A stretch of DNA of 64,000 bases from Robiginitomaculum sp. (GTDB lineage: Bacteria; Pseudomonadota; Alphaproteobacteria; Caulobacterales; Maricaulaceae). The stretch's first letter is position 1. Every line of letters starts with the position of its first letter. The notes beneath the pieces are model-generated. The model ran no database searches, was not told the origin of the DNA, and was given only the letters and a program-made list of their open reading frames with translations. The stretch spans positions 6,059 to 70,058 of the forward strand of contig JAKIUV010000004.1 in assembly GCA_021647375.1 (NCBI GenBank), given 5' to 3'. Shown piece after piece: positions 52,166 through 60,895 of this stretch. The position numbers and the translations under genes were made by a program.

Positions 52166-53011
52166 GTGGGGGAAAGAAAAAAGAGACGACAGCGGTTCTT
52201 CGCCACACACCCTAAATGCTGCTTTTGCGGCGGAACTAAAGATGCTGTTGAAGTAGATCATCAGCCATCAAGAGATTTTTTTGTAGAAAGGTCTTCTCCA
52301 CGGGACTTACGGTTTCCCGCTTGTAGTTCTTGCAACCGCGCAAGTGCTGGCCTTGAATCTATATTTAATTATTATTCATGCTTTGACCCATCTGGTAAGT
52401 ACTCACAAAATAGCGAGAAATTCCTCAAACGCATTGATGATTTCAACAAACGTTTTCCAACTGTAAAACCATTTTTAATTGGAAATCGTGCAAAAAAAGA
52501 CGCTCTACGAGACTACAAAATAGAAAAACCTACTGGGCTATTATGGCAAGACATCCCTATGATAGGATGTAATGAGAACGTCCGCACAATTATCGACCTT
52601 TGCCTTGTCAAAATCGGGGTGGCTATTTTTTATAAAGCTATGAATTTTCCCGCACCTGTTGGCGCAAAAATAGTTGTGATTACGGAGCACGACATTTCTA
52701 TGAAAGCACCATCACAGCTTGAGTTGTTTGAGCTTCGATGGGAAGATTTTTTAGCTGTTCGCAATCCCAGAAAGAAGGCTCAATCTCAACTTGGAATCAA
52801 GTTTTCGAATAATAAAAGGGACAAAGCATTTTTTGTTCATCTTCGAATTAACCTTTCCTTTTTATGCACAATTGGAATTTTATATGGTGAAGATGAAAGT
52901 TCTTTAGATGTTGACTATGAAATTACTAAAGATGGGTTTCCATGGGGTGTGGATATAAAGTCATTATTAAAGGGAAAGCAAGGTGATGTTTATTATGAGC
53001 AAAACCCATGA
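52166..53011 (+). CDS. AT-rich HNH-nuclease-like orphan
   Basis: A 281-residue protein starting with GTG. The N-terminus carries two Cys pairs, CCFCGG near residue 19 and CSSCNRASAG near 53, with VDHQPSRDFF between. This C2-VDH-C2N pattern fits HNH/McrA-type zinc-bound nucleases. The remaining 220 residues match nothing I know. Base composition is far more AT-rich than mdh on one side and the acetyltransferases on the other, suggesting horizontal gain. No restriction or toxin partner is adjacent. A catalytic role is not proven. Confidence 0.6.
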   Translation: MGERKKRRQRFFATHPKCCFCGGTKDAVEVDHQPSRDFFVERSSPRDLRFPACSSCNRASAGLESIFNYYSCFDPSGKYSQNSEKFLKRIDDFNKRFPTVKPFLIGNRAKKDALRDYKIEKPTGLLWQDIPMIGCNENVRTIIDLCLVKIGVAIFYKAMNFPAPVGAKIVVITEHDISMKAPSQLELFELRWEDFLAVRNPRKKAQSQLGIKFSNNKRDKAFFVHLRINLSFLCTIGILYGEDESSLDVDYEITKDGFPWGVDIKSLLKGKQGDVYYEQNP

Positions 53012-53032
53012 GCACAGCAATTGGATATTAAG

Positions 53033-53551
53033 ATGAAGCTACATAGTCTCGAAACCAAACGTTTAACCCTTCGCCCCATAGACGGGGTGGAGGATTTTTC
53101 GTCTTGGGCTGAAATGATGGCAGATGCGGACAGTGTCCGGTACTTATGGAATAGTCAGGTCTGCGATGAAAATGCGGCCTGGCAAAATATGGCTATGAAT
53201 ATTGGTCATTGGCAGGTGCGGGGCTATGGTTTTTTCTCTGTTATCAATAAGGAAACGGATGAATGGGTTGGCCGTATTGGCCCTTATTACCCCCACGGTT
53301 GGCCCGCGCCGGAAATCGGCTGGGCGGTGCATCCGGCTCACACCCGCAATGGCTATGCCTATGAGGCGGCCAAAGCCTGCTTGCCATTTGTGTTCGAGAC
53401 GCTGGGCTGGCAACGGGTCACCCATGTGATAGTAGAGGGTAATATCCCCAGTATCGCACTGGCTGAAAAGCTTGGTTCGAAACTCTTGGAAACAAGATAT
53501 GATGAACCAACAGGCCGCACTCGCTTGATTTACGGGCAAGACAGGCCATAA
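53033..53551 (+). CDS. GNAT acetyltransferase (RimJ/RimL-like), copy 1
   Basis: A 172-residue protein beginning LETKRLTLRPIDGVEDFSSW. It has the AcCoA-binding region HPAHTRNGYAYEAAKACL, and GNIPSIALAEKLG near the end, as in the N-terminal-acetyltransferase-like GNAT subgroup. It is a same-length paralog of the next gene. The ATG at 53033 is preferred to an upstream TTG. The acceptor is unknown. Confidence 0.85.
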   Translation: MKLHSLETKRLTLRPIDGVEDFSSWAEMMADADSVRYLWNSQVCDENAAWQNMAMNIGHWQVRGYGFFSVINKETDEWVGRIGPYYPHGWPAPEIGWAVHPAHTRNGYAYEAAKACLPFVFETLGWQRVTHVIVEGNIPSIALAEKLGSKLLETRYDEPTGRTRLIYGQDRP

Positions 53552-53558
53552 CCAAGCC

Positions 53559-54077
53559 ATGAAAACTATACTTGAAACCGAACGTCTTATCCTGCGCGAA
53601 ATAGACCCAGAAGCTGATTTTGAAGCTTGGGCGGTGGCATTCGCCAATCCCGAAACCGTGCGCTATTTGGGTGTTGAAGTGATGAACCGCCAACAGGCTT
53701 GGCGTTCTATGGCCGTGAATATAGGGCATTGGGCTATTCGCGGTTACGGCTTTATGTCGGTTATTGAAAAAGCGACGGGCAAATGGGCAGGCCGCGTCGG
53801 GCCGTGGAATCCGGAAGGGTGGCCGCAGCCAGAAGTCGGCTGGACACTGCATCCTGATTTTACGGGAAAAGGCTATGCGACAGAAGCAGGCGCGGCTTGT
53901 GTTAAATATGCGTTTGAAACGCTGGGCTGGGACGAAGTTGTGCATGTGATCGCGCCTGAAAATATTGGCAGTATTAAAGTCGCAGAGAAAGTGGGTGCGC
54001 AGTATTTACGCACCATACCCAATATACCCGGCATGTATGACAAGCCTTGCCTAATTTACGGACAAACCAGATCATAA
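53559..54077 (+). CDS. GNAT acetyltransferase (RimJ/RimL-like), copy 2
   Basis: A 172-residue paralog of the preceding gene, sharing LETERLILREIDPEADFEAW, the NIGHWAIRGYGF block and HPDFTGKGYATEAGAACV. The genes are separated by seven bases and arose by tandem duplication, with substantial divergence since. Acceptors may differ between the two. The following 362 bases hold no gene of normal size (see small ORF and operator). Confidence 0.86.
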   Translation: MKTILETERLILREIDPEADFEAWAVAFANPETVRYLGVEVMNRQQAWRSMAVNIGHWAIRGYGFMSVIEKATGKWAGRVGPWNPEGWPQPEVGWTLHPDFTGKGYATEAGAACVKYAFETLGWDEVVHVIAPENIGSIKVAEKVGAQYLRTIPNIPGMYDKPCLIYGQTRS

Positions 54078-54091
54078 ATAAAAACCTAAAA

Positions 54092-54107
54092 CGTGATTTC
54101 CATCACG
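54092..54107. promoter_or_regulatory. CRP/FNR-type operator candidate
   Basis: CGTGATTTCCATCACG contains GTGA-N6-TCAC in perfect symmetry, the core of the CRP/FNR-superfamily site. It lies 15 bases after the acetyltransferase stop and 154 bases upstream of the small ORF at 54246. Which family member would bind is not deducible. Confidence 0.4.
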
Positions 54108-54245
54108 GACATGTGACCTCGCCCCCTCTATATCTTGTTAAGAAAGCATCAAGATTTGGGAATACCCCCAATTCAAGCTTTGCACTTCAAAGCGGCAAAA
54201 CGTCGATGTAGAAAAAGTTGTAGTAAGGAATAACGGGGCAAGACG

Positions 54246-54347
54246 ATGAAATTCAAATTGGAAGCATTCGAATCGAGTACAGTATCACTGTGGAAATTAA
54301 TTATTCCGTTGGTGCTGTTGTTAATACCGTCGCTGATCCTGATGTAA
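54246..54347 (+). CDS. 33-residue candidate small membrane protein
   Basis: An ATG preceded by GGGG at 7-10 bases opens a 33-codon frame. Residues 17-33 are hydrophobic (LIIPLVLLLIPSLILM) after a polar start (MKFKLEAFESSTVS). It is the only ORF-like feature in 54078-54439. It is intergenic, single-pass in type, and has no recognisable relatives, so coding is only suggested. Confidence 0.35.
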   Translation: MKFKLEAFESSTVSLWKLIIPLVLLLIPSLILM

Positions 54348-54439
54348 GATTGCGGCGGACGTTTTGACGTAAACCCCGCAAAAGCATTCACACAATATTT
54401 TCTATAGGAAAAGGGCGCGAACTTGGGTTAGGGTGGTAT

Positions 54440-55150
54440 ATGCACACTAACCCATTTTTCTCTGAACCACAATCTCATGGCAACGTCACCGTTGATATTG
54501 TCTCGGACATCGTCTGTCCGTGGTGCTGGCTTGGGAAGCAGTATTTTGATGTGGCGGTTAAGGCATCGCCGGATATTGATGTGCAGGTCAATTGGCGACC
54601 TTTTATGTTGGACGCGGGTATCCCCGAAACTGGTATGCCTTACCAAGATTATATGAAAGCCAAATTCGGAACCGGGCGTAATGACAAATTTAAAGCCATG
54701 CGCGCTCATTTGGAAACCGCTGCGAGTGATGCAGGCATGGAGTTTCATTTTGACGACATCCCCATGCGTCCCAATACCCTCAAAGCCCATCTCTTAATTA
54801 AATGGGCTGCTGGTCAAGGTAAGGCTCATGAGGTGTCGGGGGCTTTGTTCAAAGCGTTTTTTCAAGATTTAAAAGATGTGGGCGACGATATAGTCCTTGC
54901 GGGCATTGCCAACGATATTGGCATGGACGGCAAGTTGGTCAAAGAGCTGTTAGAAACTGGTCGTGACGTGGAAAAAATACAAACCGAGCTAACCTATTTC
55001 CAAAAACTAGGCGTAACCTCGGTGCCGACATTTATCTATAATGGCACTTTCGCCGTGTCCGGCGGTCAGCCCGCAGAGGCACATATTAACGCTTTAGAAA
55101 AAGCCTCGACCATTGCGGCCAAAGACATTATGACTGTGCTCAACCAATAA
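54440..55150 (+). CDS. DsbA/FrnE family oxidoreductase
   Basis: A 236-residue cytoplasmic thioredoxin-fold protein of the FrnE/2-hydroxychromene-2-carboxylate isomerase-like group. The active-site region is DIVCPWCWLGKQYFD near residue 22 (CxxC), and the cis-proline region is TSVPTFIYNG near 200. A helical insertion lies between. No signal peptide precedes it, unlike true DsbA. Roles proposed for relatives include polyketide chemistry and oxidative stress; the substrate is unknown. Confidence 0.85.
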   Translation: MHTNPFFSEPQSHGNVTVDIVSDIVCPWCWLGKQYFDVAVKASPDIDVQVNWRPFMLDAGIPETGMPYQDYMKAKFGTGRNDKFKAMRAHLETAASDAGMEFHFDDIPMRPNTLKAHLLIKWAAGQGKAHEVSGALFKAFFQDLKDVGDDIVLAGIANDIGMDGKLVKELLETGRDVEKIQTELTYFQKLGVTSVPTFIYNGTFAVSGGQPAEAHINALEKASTIAAKDIMTVLNQ

Positions 55151-55168
55151 AAACCTAAAGGGGAAAAC

Positions 55169-55561
55169 ATGACACTTTTCGAAATTGTATCGCTCTATGT
55201 TGCTATCAATATTATATTGCTTATCGTCTTAAGTTACCGCGTTGGGGGAACACGTAAAAAGGACAGTATTGGTATTGGCGATGGTGGTAGCGAGGCTTTG
55301 CAGCGGGCTATACGGGTGCAAGGGAATTTCACTGAATACGCTCCGCTGGCGCTCATCGGCCTTTTTGCCATGGCGGGTCTAAGCGCCAACCCCTATTGGT
55401 TGCACGGGCTTGGCATCGCCTTCACATTGGGGCGGGTTTTACACGCTATTGGCTTCAGTGGTAATTCAGGGATCAGCTTGGGCCGTTTCGCGGGCATGAT
55501 ACTCACATGGGGTAGTATGCTGGTTATGGCTGTGTATTTATTATACCAGGTAGTGACATAG
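55169..55561 (+). CDS. MAPEG family membrane protein
   Basis: A 130-residue protein with four hydrophobic segments (about residues 5-22, 57-75, 78-92 and 105-127). It has the MAPEG pattern RAIRVQGNFTEYAPLALIGLFA followed by HGLGIAFTLGRVLHAIGFS. Eukaryotic members are glutathione transferases or synthases of eicosanoids; bacterial members have unclear roles. It follows the FrnE-like gene by 18 bases, so they are likely co-transcribed. Confidence 0.85.
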   Translation: MTLFEIVSLYVAINIILLIVLSYRVGGTRKKDSIGIGDGGSEALQRAIRVQGNFTEYAPLALIGLFAMAGLSANPYWLHGLGIAFTLGRVLHAIGFSGNSGISLGRFAGMILTWGSMLVMAVYLLYQVVT

Positions 55562-55598
55562 CGCTTGCTAGCGACACATGGTTTGTTAAAAGCGCTCC

Positions 55599-56963
55599 AT
55601 GAACAAAACTGCAAAATCCCATATAAACCCCGATGATTTAAAACCTGCTCTCGAAAACTTGTTGCGCTTGGCCAAAAGCCACGGTGCGGACGAGGCCGAA
55701 GCCGTAGGCGCCAATGGGCGGTCTTTGTCTATTGGCGTGCGCGGCGGCGTGCTGGAGGATATTGACAATTCCGAAGGTAAAGACATTGGTCTGCGGGTAT
55801 TTGTTGGCCAAAGGCAGGCCTGCGTATCCAGCTCTGATCTCTCAAATGACAGTTTGGATAAATTAGCCGAACGCTGTGTGGCTATGGCAAAGCTGGCACC
55901 AGAAGATGCCTATTGCGGACTTGCGGACGCTGATAAATTAGCCCGCGAAAAGCCCGAACTGGATATTTATGACGCGGCTGACTTGAACGCAGCCACATTG
56001 CTGGCTCGTGCCCAAGAACTAGAAGCTGCGGCTCTGTCCGTCAAAGGTGTCAGTCAAGCCGAGGGTGCCAATGCCTATTGTGTCAAAGGTGCAGCATACC
56101 TTATGACTACAGGTGGATTTTCTGGTGGTTGGCGGTCTTCAAGCCACGGTCTTTCGGTCGCCGCTTTCGCCAGTGACGGCGATAATATGGAACGGGATTA
56201 TGATTATAAATCCGTGCGCTGGCTAGAAGACCTTGCGACGCCTGAAAGCATTGGTATCAAAGCCGGCGCACGCGCAGTAGCGCGTCTGGGGGCGCGGCAA
56301 ATGACATCGGCCAATCTGCCTATATTGTTTGAGCGCCGGGTCGCCAACAGTTTGTTATCTTCATTCGTCAGTGCTATTTCTGGCTCGGCCATTGCGCGGG
56401 GTGTATCGTTTCTCAAGGACAGTATGGGCGAGCAGGTTTTCCACAAACACATCAATATTACCGACGACCCATATTTAGTGCGCGCTGGCGGTTCCCATCC
56501 TTGGGACGGGGAGGGTGTAGCGGGCAAGCGTTTGCAGATCGTCGAAAATGGTGTTTTGAAATCATGGTTGATGCACAGTGCGGCGGCACGGCAGCTCGGC
56601 CTAGAGACCACGGGGCATGCGGCGCGCGGCATGTCGTCCCCGCCCGGTATAGCCTGCTCAAATGTCTGGATGGACGCGGGCGTAAAAACGCCGGCGGCAC
56701 TTATGAAAGACATGGGAAAAGGCTTGCTTATAACCGAGATGTTCGGCCCGTCCCTTAACCCAAATACGGGCGATTACAGTGTCGGCATTGCCGGCTTTGC
56801 TATTGAAAATGGGGAGCGTACCTACCCGGTGAGCGAAGTGACCATTGCGGGTAATCTGCTAGATATGTTCAAAACCATCCGTGCGGCAGACGACCTTAAA
56901 ATGGACGAGCCTGTGGCCACGTCTAGCCTTTTGATTGAAAGCATGGTGATTGCCGGTGCTTAG
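55599..56963 (+). CDS. pmbA: TldD/PmbA family protein (TldE)
   Basis: A 454-residue subunit of the TldD/E metalloprotease. The N-terminal segment HGADEAEAVGANGRSLSIGVRGG and the C-terminal SPPGIACSNVWMDAGVKTPA and FAIENGERTYPVSEVTIAGNLLDMF are characteristic of PmbA/TldE. The HExxxH zinc motif of TldD is absent, as expected for this subunit. TldD/E processes microcin and degrades unfolded peptides. The stop overlaps the downstream gene. tldD is not in the window. Confidence 0.92.
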   Translation: MNKTAKSHINPDDLKPALENLLRLAKSHGADEAEAVGANGRSLSIGVRGGVLEDIDNSEGKDIGLRVFVGQRQACVSSSDLSNDSLDKLAERCVAMAKLAPEDAYCGLADADKLAREKPELDIYDAADLNAATLLARAQELEAAALSVKGVSQAEGANAYCVKGAAYLMTTGGFSGGWRSSSHGLSVAAFASDGDNMERDYDYKSVRWLEDLATPESIGIKAGARAVARLGARQMTSANLPILFERRVANSLLSSFVSAISGSAIARGVSFLKDSMGEQVFHKHINITDDPYLVRAGGSHPWDGEGVAGKRLQIVENGVLKSWLMHSAAARQLGLETTGHAARGMSSPPGIACSNVWMDAGVKTPAALMKDMGKGLLITEMFGPSLNPNTGDYSVGIAGFAIENGERTYPVSEVTIAGNLLDMFKTIRAADDLKMDEPVATSSLLIESMVIAGA

Positions 56964-58017
56964 TAGCGACTTGGCATTACTCATAGATGCGGCGCGCACG
57001 GCGGGCGCCATCGCACGGGATTATTTTAACAAGGGCAATACCAAAACTTGGGACAAGTCCGAAAACCATCCGGTGACCGAAGCCGATATTGCCGTTAATG
57101 ATTATCTCGCCGAGACATTACAGGCGGCCCGGCCCGGCTATGGCTGGCTATCTGAAGAGACCCAAGACGATGCTTCGCGGAGCCGTTCAAAACGAAGCTT
57201 CGTAGTTGACCCTATCGACGGCACCCGCGCCTTTATGGACGGAAAGCCGCATTTCACGATTTGTCTGGCAGTGATCGAAAACGGTAAAGCCATTACGGGT
57301 GTTGTCTATAATCCCATGTGTGATGAAATGTACGAAGCAGCGCTCGGCGGCGGGGCGCGGCTGAACGGTAAGCCTATTAAACCAAGCGGGTGTGCATCCA
57401 TCGACGGCTGCACAATGGTCGGCTATCCGCGTAAATTCAAACGGCTTGGCTGGCCGGATATGACGGTTTCTATCCGTAATTCCATGGCCTACCGTATCGT
57501 TCTGGTCGCGGCTGGACTGCGTGATGCTACGGTTTCGTTTACACCAAAATCTGACTGGGATCTCGCCGCCGCAGAGATAATCGCTAGCGAAGCTGGCGCC
57601 GTGACCACGGATTTGGACGGTAATGCCTTTCATTATGCCAAAGATGATGTCACGGAGAACGGCGTCATTTGTGCTAGCCCCAGCCTGCATGCTTTGTTAT
57701 TGTCCAAAGTGAAAACAAACGGCACACCCGCAAAACCACAACAATTGGAGACTAAAATGTCCGACCGTCATTCAGAAAAGAAAACCCCGACACAGCTATT
57801 GCATATCGTCATAGGCGGCGAGTTGGTTGATCCTATGAAAACCGAATTTATGGATTTGTCCAAAATCGAATATATTGGTGCCTATCCGAATTACGAAGCT
57901 GCCCGCAAGGCTTGGAAAAACGCAGCGCAACGCACGGTCGATAATGCCCATATGCGCTTCTTTATCCTACATGCCCACGACCTGATTGACCCTGACAATG
58001 ACGGCGTCATAGGCTAG
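56956..58017 (+). CDS. Inositol-monophosphatase/CysQ-family phosphatase fused to DUF4170
   Basis: A 353-residue protein. The first 250 residues form an IMPase-type phosphatase with GGARLNGKP, the metal-binding DPIDGTRAF near residue 90 and WDLAAAEIIASEAGA near 200. The start is a GTG at 56956, overlapping pmbA. After a short linker the frame continues, without a stop, into an 86-residue DUF4170 domain beginning MSDRHSEKK at 57757. DUF4170 is usually an independent gene in this neighbourhood. The fusion keeps a Shine-Dalgarno and ATG at the junction, so both forms may be made. The substrate of the phosphatase is unclear. Confidence 0.85.
   Translation: MLSSDLALLIDAARTAGAIARDYFNKGNTKTWDKSENHPVTEADIAVNDYLAETLQAARPGYGWLSEETQDDASRSRSKRSFVVDPIDGTRAFMDGKPHFTICLAVIENGKAITGVVYNPMCDEMYEAALGGGARLNGKPIKPSGCASIDGCTMVGYPRKFKRLGWPDMTVSIRNSMAYRIVLVAAGLRDATVSFTPKSDWDLAAAEIIASEAGAVTTDLDGNAFHYAKDDVTENGVICASPSLHALLLSKVKTNGTPAKPQQLETKMSDRHSEKKTPTQLLHIVIGGELVDPMKTEFMDLSKIEYIGAYPNYEAARKAWKNAAQRTVDNAHMRFFILHAHDLIDPDNDGVIG
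57757..58017 (+). other. Internal translation start for a stand-alone DUF4170 protein
   Basis: TTGGAG lies seven bases before the ATG at 57757, inside the phosphatase frame. Translation from here gives 86 residues with the DUF4170 core HIVIGGELVDPMKTEFMDL and AYPNYEAARKAWKNAAQRTV. DUF4170 has unknown function. The retained ribosome-binding site suggests a gene that lost the upstream stop codon only recently. Confidence 0.65.
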
Positions 58018-58026
58018 GCAAAGCCG

Positions 58027-59832
58027 GTGGCTCCTAAAAACAAAAAGACCAATATCCTAAATTTAAAAGGCGAAGACAAACGCCTGGTTGGACGCTTGTG
58101 GCGGGATTATATCCGCCCGTTTAGACGCCGGTTATATTTGGCGTTTTTCTTTATGGTTGTCTTGGCGGCTGCGACGGCGGCTTACGGGTTTTTAGTCAAA
58201 TATATAATAGATGTTGCTAATAATTTAGATGGCAATGTCATTGCTACAGACGCAGGCGTGCAAGCCAAACGGTTTGCCCTTACGGTGGTTCCCGTCGTTG
58301 TCGCTTTGACGATCATTTCCGGCGGCTCCATGTTTATCCAGTCTATTTTGGCAAATTCGGTTGCTCTAAACACGATTGGCAATTTGCAAAAAACTATGTT
58401 TGCCAGTATTCACCGCGCCGACTTTGCCCGCTTTGGCAGAGAACCAACAGGCACATTAATTTCCCGTTTTACCAATGACGTGACAATTTTGACGGGTGCA
58501 ATGCTGCGTACCATGACCAACCTTGTCCGTGATGTACTCACTGTGATATTTGGTATCGTCGTGATGCTCAAGCTCGATTGGCAAATGTCCTTATTGGTTC
58601 TGATTGTCTATCCCATAGCCGCATGGCCTATCATCAATATTTCTAAAAAAATGCGCGGTAATGCCAAAAATGCCCAAGAACAAATCGGTGTCATTACATC
58701 GCAACTCGGAGAGAGTTTTTCCGGCGCCCGCATGGTGCGCACTTACGGCCTAGAAGATTATGAAAATAAAAGGCTGGGCGCATCATTTAACGAACGGGTA
58801 AGGCTCTATCTAAAATTAGTCACCAATCAGGCAAGAGTTGACCCTATATTGGAAGTCCTCGGCGGTGTGGCTATCGCAGGCGTATTTGCTCTTGGCGTTT
58901 ACCGGGTGGTCGGCGGACAAACAACGGCGGGTGACATTGCGGGGTTACTAACAATGCTGTTAGTGATGTCGCCGCGTATCCGCGCCCTCGGTACGCTTAA
59001 TAATGCGGTGCAAGAAGGCCTTGCGGCCTTACACCGGGTCTTCAATGTTATCGACGAGGTGCCAACTATCACCGAAGCCAGGGACGCCGCGCTACTGGCA
59101 GATGTCAAAGGCGCATTGGAATTTGATAATGTTAGTTTTGCTTACGAAGATGGCACCCAGGCCATATCCGAATTAAGTTTCAAGGTTAAGCCGGGCGAGA
59201 CCATCGCACTTGTCGGGCCGTCCGGCGGCGGGAAATCTACCATCATCAATCTTATCGCCCGGCTTTACGATGTGAACGCTGGCAGTATTTCTATTGACGG
59301 CACGGACATCAAAAATGTTACGCTTATGTCTTTGCGAAACTCTATGGCATTGGTGTCCCAAGACATAACTTTATTCGACGATACGGTTGCCGCCAATATC
59401 GGTTTTGGTCGCCAAGGTGCGAGCGCCGAAGACATAGAAGTCGCCGCCAAAGCCGCCGCCGCTCACGATTTTATACTGGATTTGGCAGATGGCTACCAAA
59501 CCCGTGTCGGGGAGGGGGGCGGTAAATTATCCGGCGGGCAAAGACAGCGCATTGCTCTGGCGCGGGCGATATTAAGAGACGCGCCCATATTGCTGCTCGA
59601 TGAAGCCACCAGCGCCCTGGACGCGCAGAGCGAAGCCAAAGTGCAAACCGCGCTCTATAGTTTAACCAAAGGCCGCACCGTTTTCGTCATCGCCCACAGG
59701 CTATCAACGGTCAAAAATGCAGACCGCATATTGGTGCTGGACGACGGCCAAATTATTGAGAGCGGCACCCACGCAGCCTTGATGAAAAAAGACGGGCTAT
59801 ACTCAAAACTGCGCGCCTTGCAATTTTCTTAA
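58027..59832 (+). CDS. ABC-type exporter (MsbA-like), fused transmembrane and ATPase domains
   Basis: A 601-residue half-transporter starting with GTG. Six membrane helices lie in about residues 35-320, and the C-terminal ATPase has Walker A VGPSGGGKSTIINL near 398, signature LSGGQRQRIALARAIL near 505 and Walker B ILLLDEATSALD. This is the MsbA/lipid-exporter type. Location beside waaA/lpxK suggests lipid A or another envelope lipid as substrate, though multidrug export is possible. It follows the phosphatase by nine bases. Confidence 0.88.
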   Translation: MAPKNKKTNILNLKGEDKRLVGRLWRDYIRPFRRRLYLAFFFMVVLAAATAAYGFLVKYIIDVANNLDGNVIATDAGVQAKRFALTVVPVVVALTIISGGSMFIQSILANSVALNTIGNLQKTMFASIHRADFARFGREPTGTLISRFTNDVTILTGAMLRTMTNLVRDVLTVIFGIVVMLKLDWQMSLLVLIVYPIAAWPIINISKKMRGNAKNAQEQIGVITSQLGESFSGARMVRTYGLEDYENKRLGASFNERVRLYLKLVTNQARVDPILEVLGGVAIAGVFALGVYRVVGGQTTAGDIAGLLTMLLVMSPRIRALGTLNNAVQEGLAALHRVFNVIDEVPTITEARDAALLADVKGALEFDNVSFAYEDGTQAISELSFKVKPGETIALVGPSGGGKSTIINLIARLYDVNAGSISIDGTDIKNVTLMSLRNSMALVSQDITLFDDTVAANIGFGRQGASAEDIEVAAKAAAAHDFILDLADGYQTRVGEGGGKLSGGQRQRIALARAILRDAPILLLDEATSALDAQSEAKVQTALYSLTKGRTVFVIAHRLSTVKNADRILVLDDGQIIESGTHAALMKKDGLYSKLRALQFS

Positions 59833-59876
59833 TATGCACTATAACGCACCAATAGTATGATAAATTGGAGAGCATT

Positions 59877-60122
59877 ATGGGCACGACACGTAAAACCATC
59901 ACGGTAACTGACCAGCAAAACGCTTGGATTAAATCCCGCATTGCCAGCGGCGACTATACCAATGACAGCGAGTTCTTGCGCGACCTTCTGCGCAAAGACC
60001 AAGAACGCACAGAAAAAATCGCCAATATGCAAAGACTCGTCACCGAGGGGTTCGAGAGCGGGATAAGTGAATTGTCGGTTGATGAGATTTGGGAACAGGC
60101 GAGAGCACCTATAAAAGCATGA
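59877..60122 (+). CDS. parD: ParD-family antitoxin
   Basis: An 81-residue protein, ATG preceded by GGAGAG. The N-terminal ribbon-helix-helix ITVTDQQNAWIKSRIASGDY binds DNA, and the C-terminal half, ending in ISELSVDEIWEQARA, is the toxin-binding tail of ParD. It represses its own promoter in known systems. Its stop overlaps the parE start (ATGA). Confidence 0.88.
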   Translation: MGTTRKTITVTDQQNAWIKSRIASGDYTNDSEFLRDLLRKDQERTEKIANMQRLVTEGFESGISELSVDEIWEQARAPIKA

Positions 60123-60397
60123 GTGGATATATCCTATCAAAAGCAGCGCAGGCAGACTTAATAAAAATAGCCCAATACGGTGATAAAAATTACGGCATAG
60201 AGCGATCAAATCGTTATCGTGACCGACTTAAAGAACAATTCGAAACCCTCGCACAAAATCCGAAATTATACCGAGAGCGTTGGGAACTTAGCCCGCCCAT
60301 GCGGGTCTGCCCTTGCGAATCCCATGTGATACTTTACACAATCAAACAAGGTCAAACCGTAATTGTCCGTGTCCGCCACGAACGTGAAGATTGGTAG
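60119..60397 (+). CDS. parE: ParE-family toxin
   Basis: A 92-residue RelE/ParE-fold protein: YILSKAAQADLIKIAQYGDKNYG at the N-terminus and VCPCESHVILYTIKQG with the VRVRHEREDW C-terminus. ParE toxins poison DNA gyrase. The ATG at 60119 overlaps the parD stop and defines a compact TA pair. It sits between the ABC exporter and the PH-domain gene with no other mobile features. Confidence 0.88.
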   Translation: MSGYILSKAAQADLIKIAQYGDKNYGIERSNRYRDRLKEQFETLAQNPKLYRERWELSPPMRVCPCESHVILYTIKQGQTVIVRVRHEREDW

Positions 60398-60481
60398 CAA
60401 AGATAACTCTTGCACCCCCCCCGGTACTGCTAAGGCGGCTATTAACGGCATTATAAAAATGTAACAAAGGGGACACGAGCA

Positions 60482-60889
60482 ATGGGAAGTTATATTCAAA
60501 ACTCTCTGATGAGAGATGAGAAAGTTATTTACGAAGGCAAGGTTAGTATTTGGTCTTTGATACCACTATTTATTATAGGGTTAATTACCATTATGTTTTT
60601 TGTAGGCATAATATTTTGGATAATTGCCCTACTTCGTTACATGACAACTGAACTGGCTTTTACAAACAAACGTGTGATTGCCAAAACGGGTTTTATCAGC
60701 CGAAAAACGATTGAATTGAACTTAGCTAAGGTCGAGAGCGTTCAAGTGCAACAAGGTGTTATTGGACGTATTTTTAACTATGGTTCATTGATTATTTCCG
60801 GTGCGGGGAATCCGCAAACACCAATTTCAGGCATTTCAAACCCCATGAGTTTCCGGCAATCACTAAACGAATTTATACATTCTGACTGA
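60482..60889 (+). CDS. Bacterial PH-domain membrane protein (YdbT/YdbS-like)
   Basis: A 135-residue protein. Two adjacent hydrophobic helices (about residues 21-55: WSLIPLFIIGLITIMFFVG) are followed by a bPH_2 domain, LAFTNKRVIAKTGFISRKTIELNLAKVESV, ending in QSLNEFIHSD. The function is unknown; such proteins are single-copy membrane proteins with a cytoplasmic PH domain. It is relatively AT-rich. It converges with the phosphatase-like gene downstream. Confidence 0.85.
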   Translation: MGSYIQNSLMRDEKVIYEGKVSIWSLIPLFIIGLITIMFFVGIIFWIIALLRYMTTELAFTNKRVIAKTGFISRKTIELNLAKVESVQVQQGVIGRIFNYGSLIISGAGNPQTPISGISNPMSFRQSLNEFIHSD

Positions 60890-60895
60890 ATCTCC

